The notes under the pieces: generated by a model
The model's input: only the letters and a program-made list of their open reading frames with translations
Told to the model about the DNA's origin: nothing
Databases searched by the model: none
Made by a program: the position numbers and the translations under genes
In this document: piece by piece, positions 44,263 to 51,508 of the stretch
How positions within the stretch are numbered: the first letter of the stretch is position 1
Layout: each line of letters opens with the position of its first letter
DNA from: CAWDBV01 sp963800705
GTDB taxonomy: Bacteria > Actinomycetota > Thermoleophilia > Solirubrobacterales > 70-9
Length of the DNA stretch: 64,000 nucleotides
Assembly (NCBI GenBank): GCA_963800705.1
Contig: CAWDBV010000005.1
Span: 496,001-560,000, forward strand
Direction of reading: 5' to 3'

Positions 44263-45012
44263 CTATCCACCTGCTGAGGAGGGGCCTTTCTTCGGGCGCA
44301 GCTCGGTGACGTCAGCGTCTCCGGACTCCTCCCCCCGCAGCTCCTTGACCTCGCGCTCGAGCTCCCCGATCCGCGTCGAGAGCTCCTTGATCGCCTCGGC
44401 GACCGGGTCAGGCAGGTGGATCCAGTCGGTGTCGGGGCCCTCGACCGGTCGGCCCTCGACCCGCACCGGGTGACCCGGATTGCCGACCACCGTCGTACCG
44501 GGCGGCACGTCTTCGATCACGACCGTGTTGGCGCCGATCTTGGCGCCGCGCCCCACGGTCACCGGACCGAGAAGCTTCGCCCCCGAGCCGACCGTGACCT
44601 GGTCCTCGACCGTCGGATGGCGCTTGCCGCGCGCGACCCCGGTGCCGCCGAGCGTCACCCCCTGGTAGAGCGTGACGCTGTCGCCGATCTCGGCGGTCTC
44701 GCCGATCACGACGCCGGCGCCGTGGTCGATGAAGAAGTCCTCGCCGATCCGGGCCGCGGGATGGATCTCGACCCCGGTGACCGCGCGGCTCATGTAGGCG
44801 ATCGTGCGCGGCAGCAGCGGCACTCCGGCCTCGAACATGGCGTGCGAGAGCCTGTGCGCGAGCAGCGCCTGGACGCCGGCCCAGCCGGTGAGGATCTCGA
44901 GCGTGCCGACGCCGCGTGCGGCGGGGTCGCGGTCGCGGGCCGCGGTCACGTCGGCGCGAACTTCGCTGAGCAGCCGCCTCAGCATGCCAGCGTCACGGTT
45001 GCGCTCGCTCAT
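44263..45012 (-). CDS. cysE: Serine O-acetyltransferase
   Basis: CysE acetylates serine with acetyl-CoA, giving the substrate of CysK. The protein has 249 aa. The helical start (LLSEVRADVTAARDRDPAARG) is followed by the left-handed beta helix of hexapeptide repeats, IHPAARIGEDFFIDHGAGVVIGETAEIGDSVTLYQGVTLGG, with the catalytic His in DHGAG. GKRHPTVEDQVTVGSGAKLLGPVTVG comes next. A C-terminal extension after VVGNPGHPVRV contains a short coiled coil. ATG 45012 overlaps the cysK stop (ATGA), so the pair is translationally coupled and probably forms the cysteine synthase complex. Confidence 0.94.
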   Translation of the reverse strand: MSERNRDAGMLRRLLSEVRADVTAARDRDPAARGVGTLEILTGWAGVQALLAHRLSHAMFEAGVPLLPRTIAYMSRAVTGVEIHPAARIGEDFFIDHGAGVVIGETAEIGDSVTLYQGVTLGGTGVARGKRHPTVEDQVTVGSGAKLLGPVTVGRGAKIGANTVVIEDVPPGTTVVGNPGHPVRVEGRPVEGPDTDWIHLPDPVAEAIKELSTRIGELEREVKELRGEESGDADVTELRPKKGPSSAGG

Positions 45013-45959
45013 GGGAAGAAAGGCAGCGACATGTAGCGCTCGCCCGAGTCGGGGACGATGGTCACGATCCGCTTGCCGTTCATCTCCTTGCGGCTCGCGA
45101 GCTGCAGCGAGGCGTGGATCGCCGCCCCGGCCGAGATCCCGACCAGCAGGCCCTCGCCGCGGGCGCTGCGCCGAGCGGTCTCGAGGGCATCCTCGTCGGT
45201 GACCGCGATCACCTCGTCGATGACCGAGCGGTCGAGCACCTCGGGGACGAAGCCGGCGCCGATCCCCTGGATCTTGTGCGCGCCCGGCAGCCGGCCCGAC
45301 AGAACCGCCGAGGCCGCGGGCTCGACGGCGACGATCCGGCAGTCGGGATGGCGCTCCTTCAGCACCTGCCCGACGCCAGTGATCGTGCCGCCGGTTCCGA
45401 CCCCGCAGACGAAGGCGTCGATCTCGCCCTCGGTCGCGGACCAGATCTCCTCGGCGGTCGTGTGGCGGTGGACGCCGGGGTTGGCGGGGTTCGAGAACTG
45501 CTGCGGGATGTAGCCGCCGTGCTTGGCGGCGATCTTCTCGGCGAGGTCGACCGCCTCGTTCATGCCGCCCATCGACGGCGTCTCCTCGACCTCGGCGCCG
45601 TAGGCGCGCAGCAGCGCCGCGCGCTCGCGGGTCATCCCCTCCGGGAGGGTGAGAATGAGGCGGTAGCCGCGCGCCGCACAGACGAGGGCAAGGGCGATGC
45701 CCGTGTTCCCGGATGTCGGCTCGACGATCACCGAGGAGCCGCGCTCGATCAGCCCGTCGCGCTCGGCGGCGTCGAGCATCGCGACCCCGATCCGGTCCTT
45801 GACCGATCCGCCGGGATTGAAGTACTCGAGCTTCGCGACCACCTCGGCGCCGACGTCCTCGCCGAGCCGGTCGAGGCGGACCATCGGCGTTCCGCCAACT
45901 GTGGCCGAAGCCTCGTCGGCGAGCCGCGGGGCCGCGGTCGGTTTCTGTGCAGACTCCAC
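45009..45959 (-). CDS. cysK: Cysteine synthase (O-acetylserine sulfhydrylase)
   Basis: PLP enzyme of 316 aa that makes cysteine from O-acetylserine and sulfide. The PLP Lys lies in FNPGGSVKDRIGVAML near residue 50. The substrate loop is PTSGNTGIALALV near 80, the phosphate loop GVGTGGTITGVGQVLKE near 190, and the C-terminal Ser site SISAGAA-like GISAGAAIHASLQL near 275. The end, GERYMSLPFFP, fits CysK more than cystathionine beta-synthase. GTG 45959 was chosen because no earlier start fits the 24-base divergent spacer. It is the first gene of cysK-cysE. Confidence 0.94.
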   Translation of the reverse strand: MESAQKPTAAPRLADEASATVGGTPMVRLDRLGEDVGAEVVAKLEYFNPGGSVKDRIGVAMLDAAERDGLIERGSSVIVEPTSGNTGIALALVCAARGYRLILTLPEGMTRERAALLRAYGAEVEETPSMGGMNEAVDLAEKIAAKHGGYIPQQFSNPANPGVHRHTTAEEIWSATEGEIDAFVCGVGTGGTITGVGQVLKERHPDCRIVAVEPAASAVLSGRLPGAHKIQGIGAGFVPEVLDRSVIDEVIAVTDEDALETARRSARGEGLLVGISAGAAIHASLQLASRKEMNGKRIVTIVPDSGERYMSLPFFP

Positions 45960-45983
45960 GCGCCCAAGGTAGCCTGCCGCCTC

Positions 45984-46583
45984 GTGCTCCGCCGCCAGGT
46001 TCTTCCCGCGCTACTCGCGACCGCCGTTGTGCTCGCGGCCCTCGCCCTCCCCGCCTGCGGGGGCGGCGAAAGCGACGAGGATCAGATCAACGAGATCGCC
46101 GAGCGCGCCTTCCTCGAGAACGACCCGGCGATCTGCGACGAGATCGTCACCGACAACTTCATCCAGCTGCTGTTCGCGGGCGACATCGAGGCTTGCCGAA
46201 AGGAAGCCGAGAACCCGGCCGACGACGCCGAGTCGATCGAGGTCACGAGCCTCGAGGTGGACGGCGAGACCGCGAGCGCGGAGATCAAGACGGTCGGCGG
46301 GGCCAACGACGGCCAGGTGATCCCCTACACGTTCGTCAAGCAGGAAGGGGACTGGAAGTTCGATTCGGCGGTCAACCCCGCAGCCGCAAGCGTGCTGAGC
46401 GCGGTCCAGGAACAGGCGCAAGCGGCCGGACTCGACGAAGCCGCGATCGACTGCGCCGTCGAGCGGCTGCAGGCCACGCTGAAGCCGAACGACCTCTCTG
46501 GGCTGATCGCGCAAGGCAAGCCCAGCCCTGCCCTGCAGAAGAAGATCGCCGCCGCCGCTCGTGAGTGCGGAACGGCGAAGTAG
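45984..46583 (+). CDS. Lipoprotein, paralogue of the one at 43488
   Basis: A 199-aa exported lipoprotein starting at GTG 45984. The signal VLRRQVLPALLATAVVLAALALPAC ends in a lipobox. The domain repeats the layout of the 43488 protein: INEIAERAFLENDPAICDEIVTDNFI, then SIEVTSLEVDGETASAEIKTVGG, then VKQEGDWKFDSAV. This is the same DUF4878-like pattern with one Cys pair preserved. A C-terminal part (AIDCAVERLQATLKPNDLSGLIAQG) also matches part of the paralogue. It is divergent from cysK with only 24 bases between, so the two promoters overlap. Function is unknown. Confidence 0.7.
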   Translation: MLRRQVLPALLATAVVLAALALPACGGGESDEDQINEIAERAFLENDPAICDEIVTDNFIQLLFAGDIEACRKEAENPADDAESIEVTSLEVDGETASAEIKTVGGANDGQVIPYTFVKQEGDWKFDSAVNPAAASVLSAVQEQAQAAGLDEAAIDCAVERLQATLKPNDLSGLIAQGKPSPALQKKIAAAARECGTAK

Positions 46584-46590
46584 CGGACGC

Positions 46591-46887
46591 CTAGAACTCA
46601 GCCGGCTCGTAGAAGCTGACCACGCGCGGCCAGTCGAGGTCGATCTCGTACAGCGCGTCGGCGACCTGGCGCGCAGCCTCGCCGAGCTGCACATCCCCGA
46701 TCACGGTGATCGCAACCTGCTGAGACCCGGCGGAGCCGGGGCCCTGCCGCACCGCATCGAAACGCTCGTCCAGCCCGGCGACGATCTTCTCGAGCCGCGC
46801 CGCATCGGCCTCGGGATCGGCCTCGAGCGTGATCATGTGCCGGCGATCCTCGGTGGCGCGGTCCTTGAACGGCTCGCTGGTCTCCAT
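46591..46887 (-). CDS. Hypothetical protein
   Basis: A 98-aa soluble protein with no signal peptide or membrane segment. It shows alternating helix and strand: RHMITLEADPEADAARLEKIVAGLDERFDAVRQ, then QQVAITVIGDVQLGEAARQVADALYEIDLDWPRVVSFYEP. No Cys residues. The fold could be a small ferredoxin-like alpha/beta unit. No family is recognised. It is convergent with the lipoprotein gene, 7 bases apart, and codon use matches neighbouring genes. Confidence 0.5.
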   Translation of the reverse strand: METSEPFKDRATEDRRHMITLEADPEADAARLEKIVAGLDERFDAVRQGPGSAGSQQVAITVIGDVQLGEAARQVADALYEIDLDWPRVVSFYEPAEF

Positions 46888-46939
46888 CAGATCCGGCCCG
46901 CTCTGTACATCAGGCTACGACCACGCCTCGGAGCCGGCG

Positions 46940-47284
46940 TCAGCCGTCGCCCTGGCCGCAGACTTGAAGTCCGTACCCCTTGGCGAGCGCGTCCGCCTCC
47001 TTATCGATATCGGACAGTTCGGCGAAGATCGCGTTTTGACGTTTGGGATCCTCCGCTCGAAGAGCATCGACCAACCGCGCGCCGATGACCAGGTTCTGCT
47101 CCCGGGCGGCAATGATTTCGCCGACAACCTCCGCATCCGCCGCCGGCGGGGATAGCGCCGCAAGTTCCTCCACGCCCGGCTTGCTCGTGCTGATGAACTG
47201 ATCGAGGCTCTCGGCAGCGCCCTGCGCATCATCGGCTTTCACCTGACGCGTGAACGCCTTCTCGAAGCCGCTCGTCTTGTCCAT
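46940..47284 (-). CDS. Hypothetical helical protein, probably longer at the N-terminus
   Basis: From ATG 47284 the protein has 114 aa and is mostly helical. The same frame stays open upstream through GEPLTKAEFIEQADGICQTY, a segment seen in small lipoproteins of this lineage, and back to a Cys followed by TTSDSATSSEG. That resembles the mature start of a lipoprotein, but no signal peptide or standard start codon exists because the sequence there is the end of the Rrf2 gene. Either the gene has lost its export signal, it starts at a CTG near 47329, or bases are wrong. Function unknown. Confidence 0.4.
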   Translation of the reverse strand: MDKTSGFEKAFTRQVKADDAQGAAESLDQFISTSKPGVEELAALSPPAADAEVVGEIIAAREQNLVIGARLVDALRAEDPKRQNAIFAELSDIDKEADALAKGYGLQVCGQGDG

Positions 47285-47363
47285 GTAGGTCTGGCAAATT
47301 CCGTCGGCCTGCTCGATGAACTCGGCCTTCGTCAGCGGCTCCCCCTCGGAGGACGTTGCGGAA

Positions 47364-47762
47364 TCAGATGTAGTACATCCGCGGTCCGGCCTCGTCGGCC
47401 TGGCGCTCGGCGATGTCGGCGATCGTTGTCTCGCGGAAGATGTTGCGCAGGGCCTCGACCCCCTCGGCCCAGATGCCGCCGGCCTCCTTGGCCTCCTCGC
47501 CGATCGTCCCGTCGAGCGCCTGGACGACCTCGAGCACGTTGATCTCGGCGGCGGGCCGGGCGAGCTGGTAACCGCCCTTCGCGCCCCGCTGGCTGGTCAG
47601 AAGCCCGGCGCGGCGCAGGGTCGAGAAGAGCTGCTCGAGGAACTGGACCGGCATCCCGCGGCGCTCGGCGACCTGGCTGATCGGGACCGGTCCCGGGCCC
47701 GATCGCGCCAGCTCAGCGAGGGCGACGACCGCGTAGCGGGACTTCGAGGTGATCGAGATCAC
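47364..47762 (-). CDS. Rrf2-family transcriptional regulator without Fe-S cysteines
   Basis: A 132-aa winged-helix regulator. The N-terminal SITSKSRYAVVALAELA, the recognition part ISQVAERRGMPVQFLEQLFSTLRRAGLLTSQRGAKGGYQLARP and the INVLEVVQALDG segment match Rrf2 proteins. No Cys is present anywhere, unlike IscR, NsrR or RsrR, so it cannot hold an Fe-S cluster in the usual way. CymR, the cysteine-metabolism repressor of firmicutes, is also an Rrf2 protein without such cysteines and works with CysK; cysK lies 1.5 kb away. GTG 47762 is chosen because family members begin near VISITSK. TTG 47777 is the alternative. Confidence 0.82.
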   Translation of the reverse strand: MISITSKSRYAVVALAELARSGPGPVPISQVAERRGMPVQFLEQLFSTLRRAGLLTSQRGAKGGYQLARPAAEINVLEVVQALDGTIGEEAKEAGGIWAEGVEALRNIFRETTIADIAERQADEAGPRMYYI

Positions 47763-47767
47763 CCTGT

Positions 47768-47779
47768 TCTTGTACAAGA
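47768..47779. promoter_or_regulatory. Palindrome at the rrf2 start, candidate autoregulatory site
   Basis: TCTTGTACAAGA is a perfect 12-base palindrome ending 5 bases before the Rrf2 GTG start, inside the 31-base spacer to the divergent VanZ gene. TACAAG within it stands 6 bases before the start codon in the position of a -10 element. Binding here would silence rrf2 and could affect vanZ. It is seen directly; the binding protein is a guess. Confidence 0.35.
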
Positions 47780-47793
47780 CTCAGCGGCCGAAC

Positions 47794-48171
47794 GTGAATC
47801 CCGCCGTCCGCAGAAGCCTGCGCCGTGCCTCGGTCGCCCCGCTCGCCTGGATGGCGGTGATCTTCCTGCTCTCGGCGCAATCCGACCTCGATTCCGGGCT
47901 CGGGCTCGTCGATCTGATCGGGCGCAAGATCGGCCACCTGCTCACCTACGCCCTGCTCGCCTGGCTCTGGTTCTGGACCCTGCGCGGCACCGTGCGACGG
48001 CCGATGCTCACCGCGGCGGTGATCTCAGTCCTCTACGCGGTCAGCGACGAGTACCACCAGAGCACGGTCGAGAACCGCCACGGCAGCCCGGTCGACGTGC
48101 TGATCGATTCGCTGGGTGTTGCCCTGGCGGCGTGGTGGTCGGCTAGAGCCAACCGCGCTCGGTGGCCATGA
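47794..48171 (+). CDS. VanZ family membrane protein
   Basis: A 125-aa membrane protein with about four spans. The VanZ pattern is visible: WMAVIFLLSAQSDLDSG near residue 18, RKIGHLLTYALLAWLWFW near 42, then AVSDEYHQSTVENRHGSPVDVLIDSLGVALAAWW near 80-115, with the conserved Asp-Glu-x-His-Gln and the Asp and Gly of the last span. VanZ proteins are linked to low-level teicoplanin resistance in one case, but most have unknown roles. GTG 47794 fits the basic N-terminus. The end overlaps the HDOD-LuxR gene by 29 bases, convergently. Confidence 0.75.
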   Translation: MNPAVRRSLRRASVAPLAWMAVIFLLSAQSDLDSGLGLVDLIGRKIGHLLTYALLAWLWFWTLRGTVRRPMLTAAVISVLYAVSDEYHQSTVENRHGSPVDVLIDSLGVALAAWWSARANRARWP

Positions 48172-49201
48172 GCACGGCCTGGGCGCGGTCGAGCGCGCCG
48201 AGCTTGCCGTAGACGTTGTGGAGGTGGCTTCGCACCGTGCTCGCCGAGAGCTCGAGCTCGTAGGCGATCTGCTTGTAGACCTTGCCCTTGGCGAGCCCGC
48301 GCAGCACCTCGAGCTCGCGGGCAGAGAGCGGGCACGGGGCGCTGACCCGGCGTCGGCGTCCGGCGGCGCGCGGCAGCTCGTGGATCAGGGCACCGAGCGC
48401 GTTGGAGTCGACGCCGCAGCTGGCCGCGGCCTTGACAAGCACGCCGGCCTCGATCGGATCGCCGTCGAGGTGCGCGGCGAGCATGTCGCCGACGCGGACG
48501 ATCGTCGCCTGGCTGCCGTTGCAGTCGGTGTGGTGGCGCTCGATCGAGGTCGCGATTGCGGCCGAGAGCTTCCAGCGCCGCGCGAGTACCCCTCCGACCA
48601 GGGCGTGGTCGATGCCGAGCTCCTTGCGCTCAGCAGCGATCCGCTCTTCGGGTGAGGCGAGCCGGCGGTCGAAGCGCTCCGCGTAGCCGGGGTGCAGCCG
48701 GGCGAGCACGAGGCGTCCCATGTCGTGGAGGAGTGAGATCAGCGCGATCCCGTCGCGGTCGGCGCTGCCGCTCGCATCGGCGACCGCATCGGCGGCGCGC
48801 TGCACCGTCAGCGAGTGGATCCGGAAGCGCTCGGGGTCGGAGACCGGGCCGCGAGCGCGCTGCAGCGGCTGGTGGCCGGGAGCGTCGCGGACCGCCTGCT
48901 CGAGCTTCGCCTGGCCGACCGCGTCGACGACGTCGCTGACCGAGTTGATTGCTGGGGCGCCGGGCAGCTGGCCGAGGGTGCGGAGCGCGGCCACGGTGAG
49001 CCCGACGTCGGACTCGATCGCCTCGGCGATCAACGGGTCGGGGGCGCCGCGCTCAACCGCTTCGAGCAGGTTCGTGCGCGCGGGCTCGAGGACCGGAAAA
49101 ACCTCTACCTGCTCGAGTGCTGCTGTCAGTACGCGGCCGCGCCCGCCGCGCTGGGTGCGCTTGCGGGTTTGGCCAGCAGTGGTTGCTGCTGCCGAAGCCA
49201 T
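48143..49201 (-). CDS. HDOD domain protein with C-terminal LuxR-type DNA-binding domain
   Basis: A 352-aa regulator. Residues about 35-240 form an HDOD domain: QVEVFPVLEPARTNLLEAVERGAPDPLIAEAIESDVGLTVAALRTLG, then ALISLLHDMGRLVLARLHPGYAERF, then HALVGGVLARRWKLSAAIATSIERHH. HD-type residues remain in LLHDMGR. Residues about 285-350 are a LuxR/GerE helix-turn-helix: CPLSARELEVLRGLAKGKVYKQIAYELELSASTVRSHLHNVYGKLGALDRAQAV. HDOD domains are known in signalling with cyclic di-GMP proteins; direct fusion to LuxR suggests a one-component transcription factor. ATG 49201 was chosen; the frame upstream crosses gltX. Confidence 0.82.
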   Translation of the reverse strand: MASAAATTAGQTRKRTQRGGRGRVLTAALEQVEVFPVLEPARTNLLEAVERGAPDPLIAEAIESDVGLTVAALRTLGQLPGAPAINSVSDVVDAVGQAKLEQAVRDAPGHQPLQRARGPVSDPERFRIHSLTVQRAADAVADASGSADRDGIALISLLHDMGRLVLARLHPGYAERFDRRLASPEERIAAERKELGIDHALVGGVLARRWKLSAAIATSIERHHTDCNGSQATIVRVGDMLAAHLDGDPIEAGVLVKAAASCGVDSNALGALIHELPRAAGRRRRVSAPCPLSARELEVLRGLAKGKVYKQIAYELELSASTVRSHLHNVYGKLGALDRAQAVLMATERGWL

Positions 49202-49257
49202 TACTGGTGCATCGGCAGGCTGGCCGAATTGTTTAGCCCGATTACTGGTTAATCGGC
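49200..49257. repeat. Near-identical 17-base direct repeats, one forming a palindrome, before the HDOD-LuxR gene
   Basis: ATTACTGGTGCATCGGC at 49200-49216 and ATTACTGGTTAATCGGC at 49241-49257 agree at 15 of 17 positions and are 41 bases apart, about four helical turns. The second is also the core of an inverted repeat, CCGATTA-CTGGT-TAATCGG (49238-49256). The first covers the HDOD-LuxR start codon; the second covers the gltX stop. The stretch is AT-rich against its surroundings. Operators for autoregulation are the simplest reading. Confidence 0.55.
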
Positions 49258-50604
49258 CTGGAGGCGCGAAAGCGCCCGTTCGATCCGCTCCAGCGAGCGC
49301 TCGCGGCCGAGCACCGACAGCGATTCGAAGATCCCCGGTGACACCGACGTGCCGGTGATCGCCACCCGGATCGGCTGAAAGACCTTGCCCGGCTTGGCGC
49401 CGCTCGACTCGACGACGCCGGTGAGCGCCATCTCGAGCGGCTCGGGCTCGAATTCCTCGACCCCCCGAAGCGCTTCGAGCGAAGAGGCGAGCAGCTCCCC
49501 GGCGCCGTCCTTCATCACCTTTCGCCACGCCTTCTCGTCGTAATCGGGCTCGTCGAACAGGAACCCGATCAGCGGCCAGACCTCGTCGAGCGTCTGCGCC
49601 TTCTCCTGCGCGATCGCGCAGGCGGCCCGCAGCGGTTCGTCGGGCTCGCGGCCGAGGAGCTCCGCCACCGCGCGCGTGTACTCCTCGAGCGGCATCTCGC
49701 GCATGAAGCGCCCGTTCATCCAGCGCAGCTTCTGCTCGTCGAAGAGCGCCGAGGAGGTGCCGACTCGCTCGAGCGAGAAGCGCTCGACGAGCTCCTCGGT
49801 CGGCATCAGGGTCGTGTCGTCGTCGGTGCCCCAGCCGAGCAGCGCCAGGTAGTTGCGGATCGCTGCCGGCAGGTAGCCCTGGTCGCGCAGCTCCTGCACC
49901 GATGCGGCGCCGTGGCGCTTGGAGAGCTTCTTGCCGTCGGGGCCGTGTAGGAGCGGCAGGTGGGCGTAGCGGGGTGGCTCGGCGCCGAGCGCCTCGATCG
50001 CGAGCAGCTGCTTGGGGGTGTTGGAGAGGTGGTCGTCGCCGCGGATCACGTGCGTGATCCCCATCTCGAGGTCGTCGACGGCGACCGCGAAGTTGTAGAG
50101 AACCGAGCCGTCGCCGCGCGCGATCACCGGATCGTCGAGCGCGGCGTGCTCGAAGCGGACCTCGCCGCGGATCTCGTCGTCGACGACAGTCGCGCCCTCG
50201 TCGGGGATCCGGAGCCGCACCGCCGCGTCGGCGGTGCCCTCGGGAGCCGGCTCGCCGCGATAGCCGGCGCCGCCGTGCTCCTTCTTCCACGCCCGTACGT
50301 CCTCGCTGGTCGCAGCGTCGCGGTACGCCGCGCCCGATTCGAGCAGTTCGGCGAGCCTAGAGCGGTGCTGCTCGGCCCGCTCGGCCTGGCTCAGCGGGCC
50401 CTCGTCCCAGTCGAGCTCGAGCCAGCGCAGCGCGTCGAGGATCTGCTCGACGTTCTCGGGGGTCGAGCGCTCTCGGTCGGTGTCCTCGATCCTGAGCACG
50501 AGCTCGCCGCCGCGCCCCCGCGCGAAAAGCCAGTTGTAGAGCGCGGTGCGCGCGCCGCCGATGTGCAGCACCCCGGTCGGGGAAGGCGCGAAGCGGACTC
50601 GAAT
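49249..50604 (-). CDS. gltX: Glutamyl-tRNA synthetase (start uncertain)
   Basis: Class I synthetase that charges tRNA(Glu), and perhaps tRNA(Gln) for GatCAB. The HIGH region is RVRFAPSPTGVLHIGGARTALYNW at the N-terminus. LRIEDTDRERS, VIRGDDHLSNTPKQ near 195 and the KMSKS equivalent KLSKRHGA near 235 follow. The anticodon-binding part runs to the end. The RVRFAPSPTG strand has no ATG, GTG or TTG before it in frame. Either an ATT at 50604 starts it, or an ATG at 50638 does with one extra base in the AAA run at 50609-50611. The latter start would overlap the divergent nfo gene by 18 bases. The GTG at 50571 would remove an essential strand and is rejected. Confidence 0.85.
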   Translation of the reverse strand: MRVRFAPSPTGVLHIGGARTALYNWLFARGRGGELVLRIEDTDRERSTPENVEQILDALRWLELDWDEGPLSQAERAEQHRSRLAELLESGAAYRDAATSEDVRAWKKEHGGAGYRGEPAPEGTADAAVRLRIPDEGATVVDDEIRGEVRFEHAALDDPVIARGDGSVLYNFAVAVDDLEMGITHVIRGDDHLSNTPKQLLAIEALGAEPPRYAHLPLLHGPDGKKLSKRHGAASVQELRDQGYLPAAIRNYLALLGWGTDDDTTLMPTEELVERFSLERVGTSSALFDEQKLRWMNGRFMREMPLEEYTRAVAELLGREPDEPLRAACAIAQEKAQTLDEVWPLIGFLFDEPDYDEKAWRKVMKDGAGELLASSLEALRGVEEFEPEPLEMALTGVVESSGAKPGKVFQPIRVAITGTSVSPGIFESLSVLGRERSLERIERALSRLQAD

Positions 50605-50620
50605 CGGATTTGATCCCTGA

Positions 50621-51487
50621 GTGCTGATCGGCGCTCATGTTTCCACAGGGGGAGGTCTCCACACCGCGATCGAGCGGGCGAACGAGCTCGGCTGCGAGGC
50701 GATCCAGATCTTCAATCAGAGCCCGCGCATGTGGCGTCCGACCAAATATGGAGACGAGGACTTCGCGCGCTTCCGGGAGGCCCTCGAGGGCTCGAAGGTC
50801 GAGGTGGCTGCCATTCACGCGATCTACCTGATCAATCCGGCGACCAACGACCCGGAGATGCGAAAGAAATCGCTCCAATCGCTGATCCACGCCCTCCGGG
50901 TGGGCGACGCGATTGGCGCGGTAGGCGTGGTCGTCCACCCGGGCGCGCTCAAGGACGACACCCGGGCCAACGCGAAGAAGCGGGCGATCAAGCTGATCAA
51001 GGAGGCTCTGGCCGAGAGCGAGTCGTGCCCGATCATCTACGAGAACACGGCGGGCTCGCCGCAGCTGCTCGGCCTCGACTTCGACGAGACCGCCGAGTTG
51101 ATCGAGAAAACGGCGACTGCTTCGAACGCCGGCCGGCTCGGCCTCTGCATCGACAGCTGCCACCTGCACGCGACCGGCTACGACGTGCGTTCTCCGGACG
51201 GGATGAAGGACCTCACCGACGAGATCGACGCCAAGATCGGCCTTGAGCAGCTCAAGCTCCTGCACGTCAACGACTCGCGCGATGCCCGGGGCTCGAATCG
51301 CGACCGCCACGCTCCGATCGGCAAGGGCGAGATCGGCCGTTCGGGCCTGCGGGCTTTCATGGGCGCCAAGGGCCTGCAGGGCGTGCCCGCGGTCCTCGAG
51401 GGGCCTGGCATGGACGGCCGGGCGCCCGATCGCAAGTCGGTGCAGCTGATCAGGCGCCTGTGGCGCGAGGGGACGAAGACGGGCTAA
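50621..51487 (+). CDS. nfo: Endonuclease IV (AP endonuclease)
   Basis: Metal-dependent AP endonuclease of 288 aa for base excision repair. It opens LIGAHVSTGGGLHTAIERANELGCEAIQIFNQSPRMWRP. AIHAIYLINPAT near 65, VVVHPGALKDD near 108, IYENTAGSPQLLG near 145, GLCIDSCHLHATGYD near 180, HVNDSRDARGSNRDRHAPIGKGEIG near 215-245 and VLEGPGMDGR near 265 carry the His, Glu and Asp zinc ligands of the family. GTG 50621 is the only start that keeps the first strand. It is divergent from gltX with little or no spacer. Confidence 0.94.
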   Translation: MLIGAHVSTGGGLHTAIERANELGCEAIQIFNQSPRMWRPTKYGDEDFARFREALEGSKVEVAAIHAIYLINPATNDPEMRKKSLQSLIHALRVGDAIGAVGVVVHPGALKDDTRANAKKRAIKLIKEALAESESCPIIYENTAGSPQLLGLDFDETAELIEKTATASNAGRLGLCIDSCHLHATGYDVRSPDGMKDLTDEIDAKIGLEQLKLLHVNDSRDARGSNRDRHAPIGKGEIGRSGLRAFMGAKGLQGVPAVLEGPGMDGRAPDRKSVQLIRRLWREGTKTG

Positions 51488-51508
51488 GTCACTAAGAAGG
51501 GATGCGGT

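Noticed and set aside
50590..50606. GATTCGAGTCC on the minus strand looks like the T arm of a tRNA.
   Set aside because: No acceptor stem, D arm or anticodon arm surrounds it, and the bases code for the conserved start of GltX.
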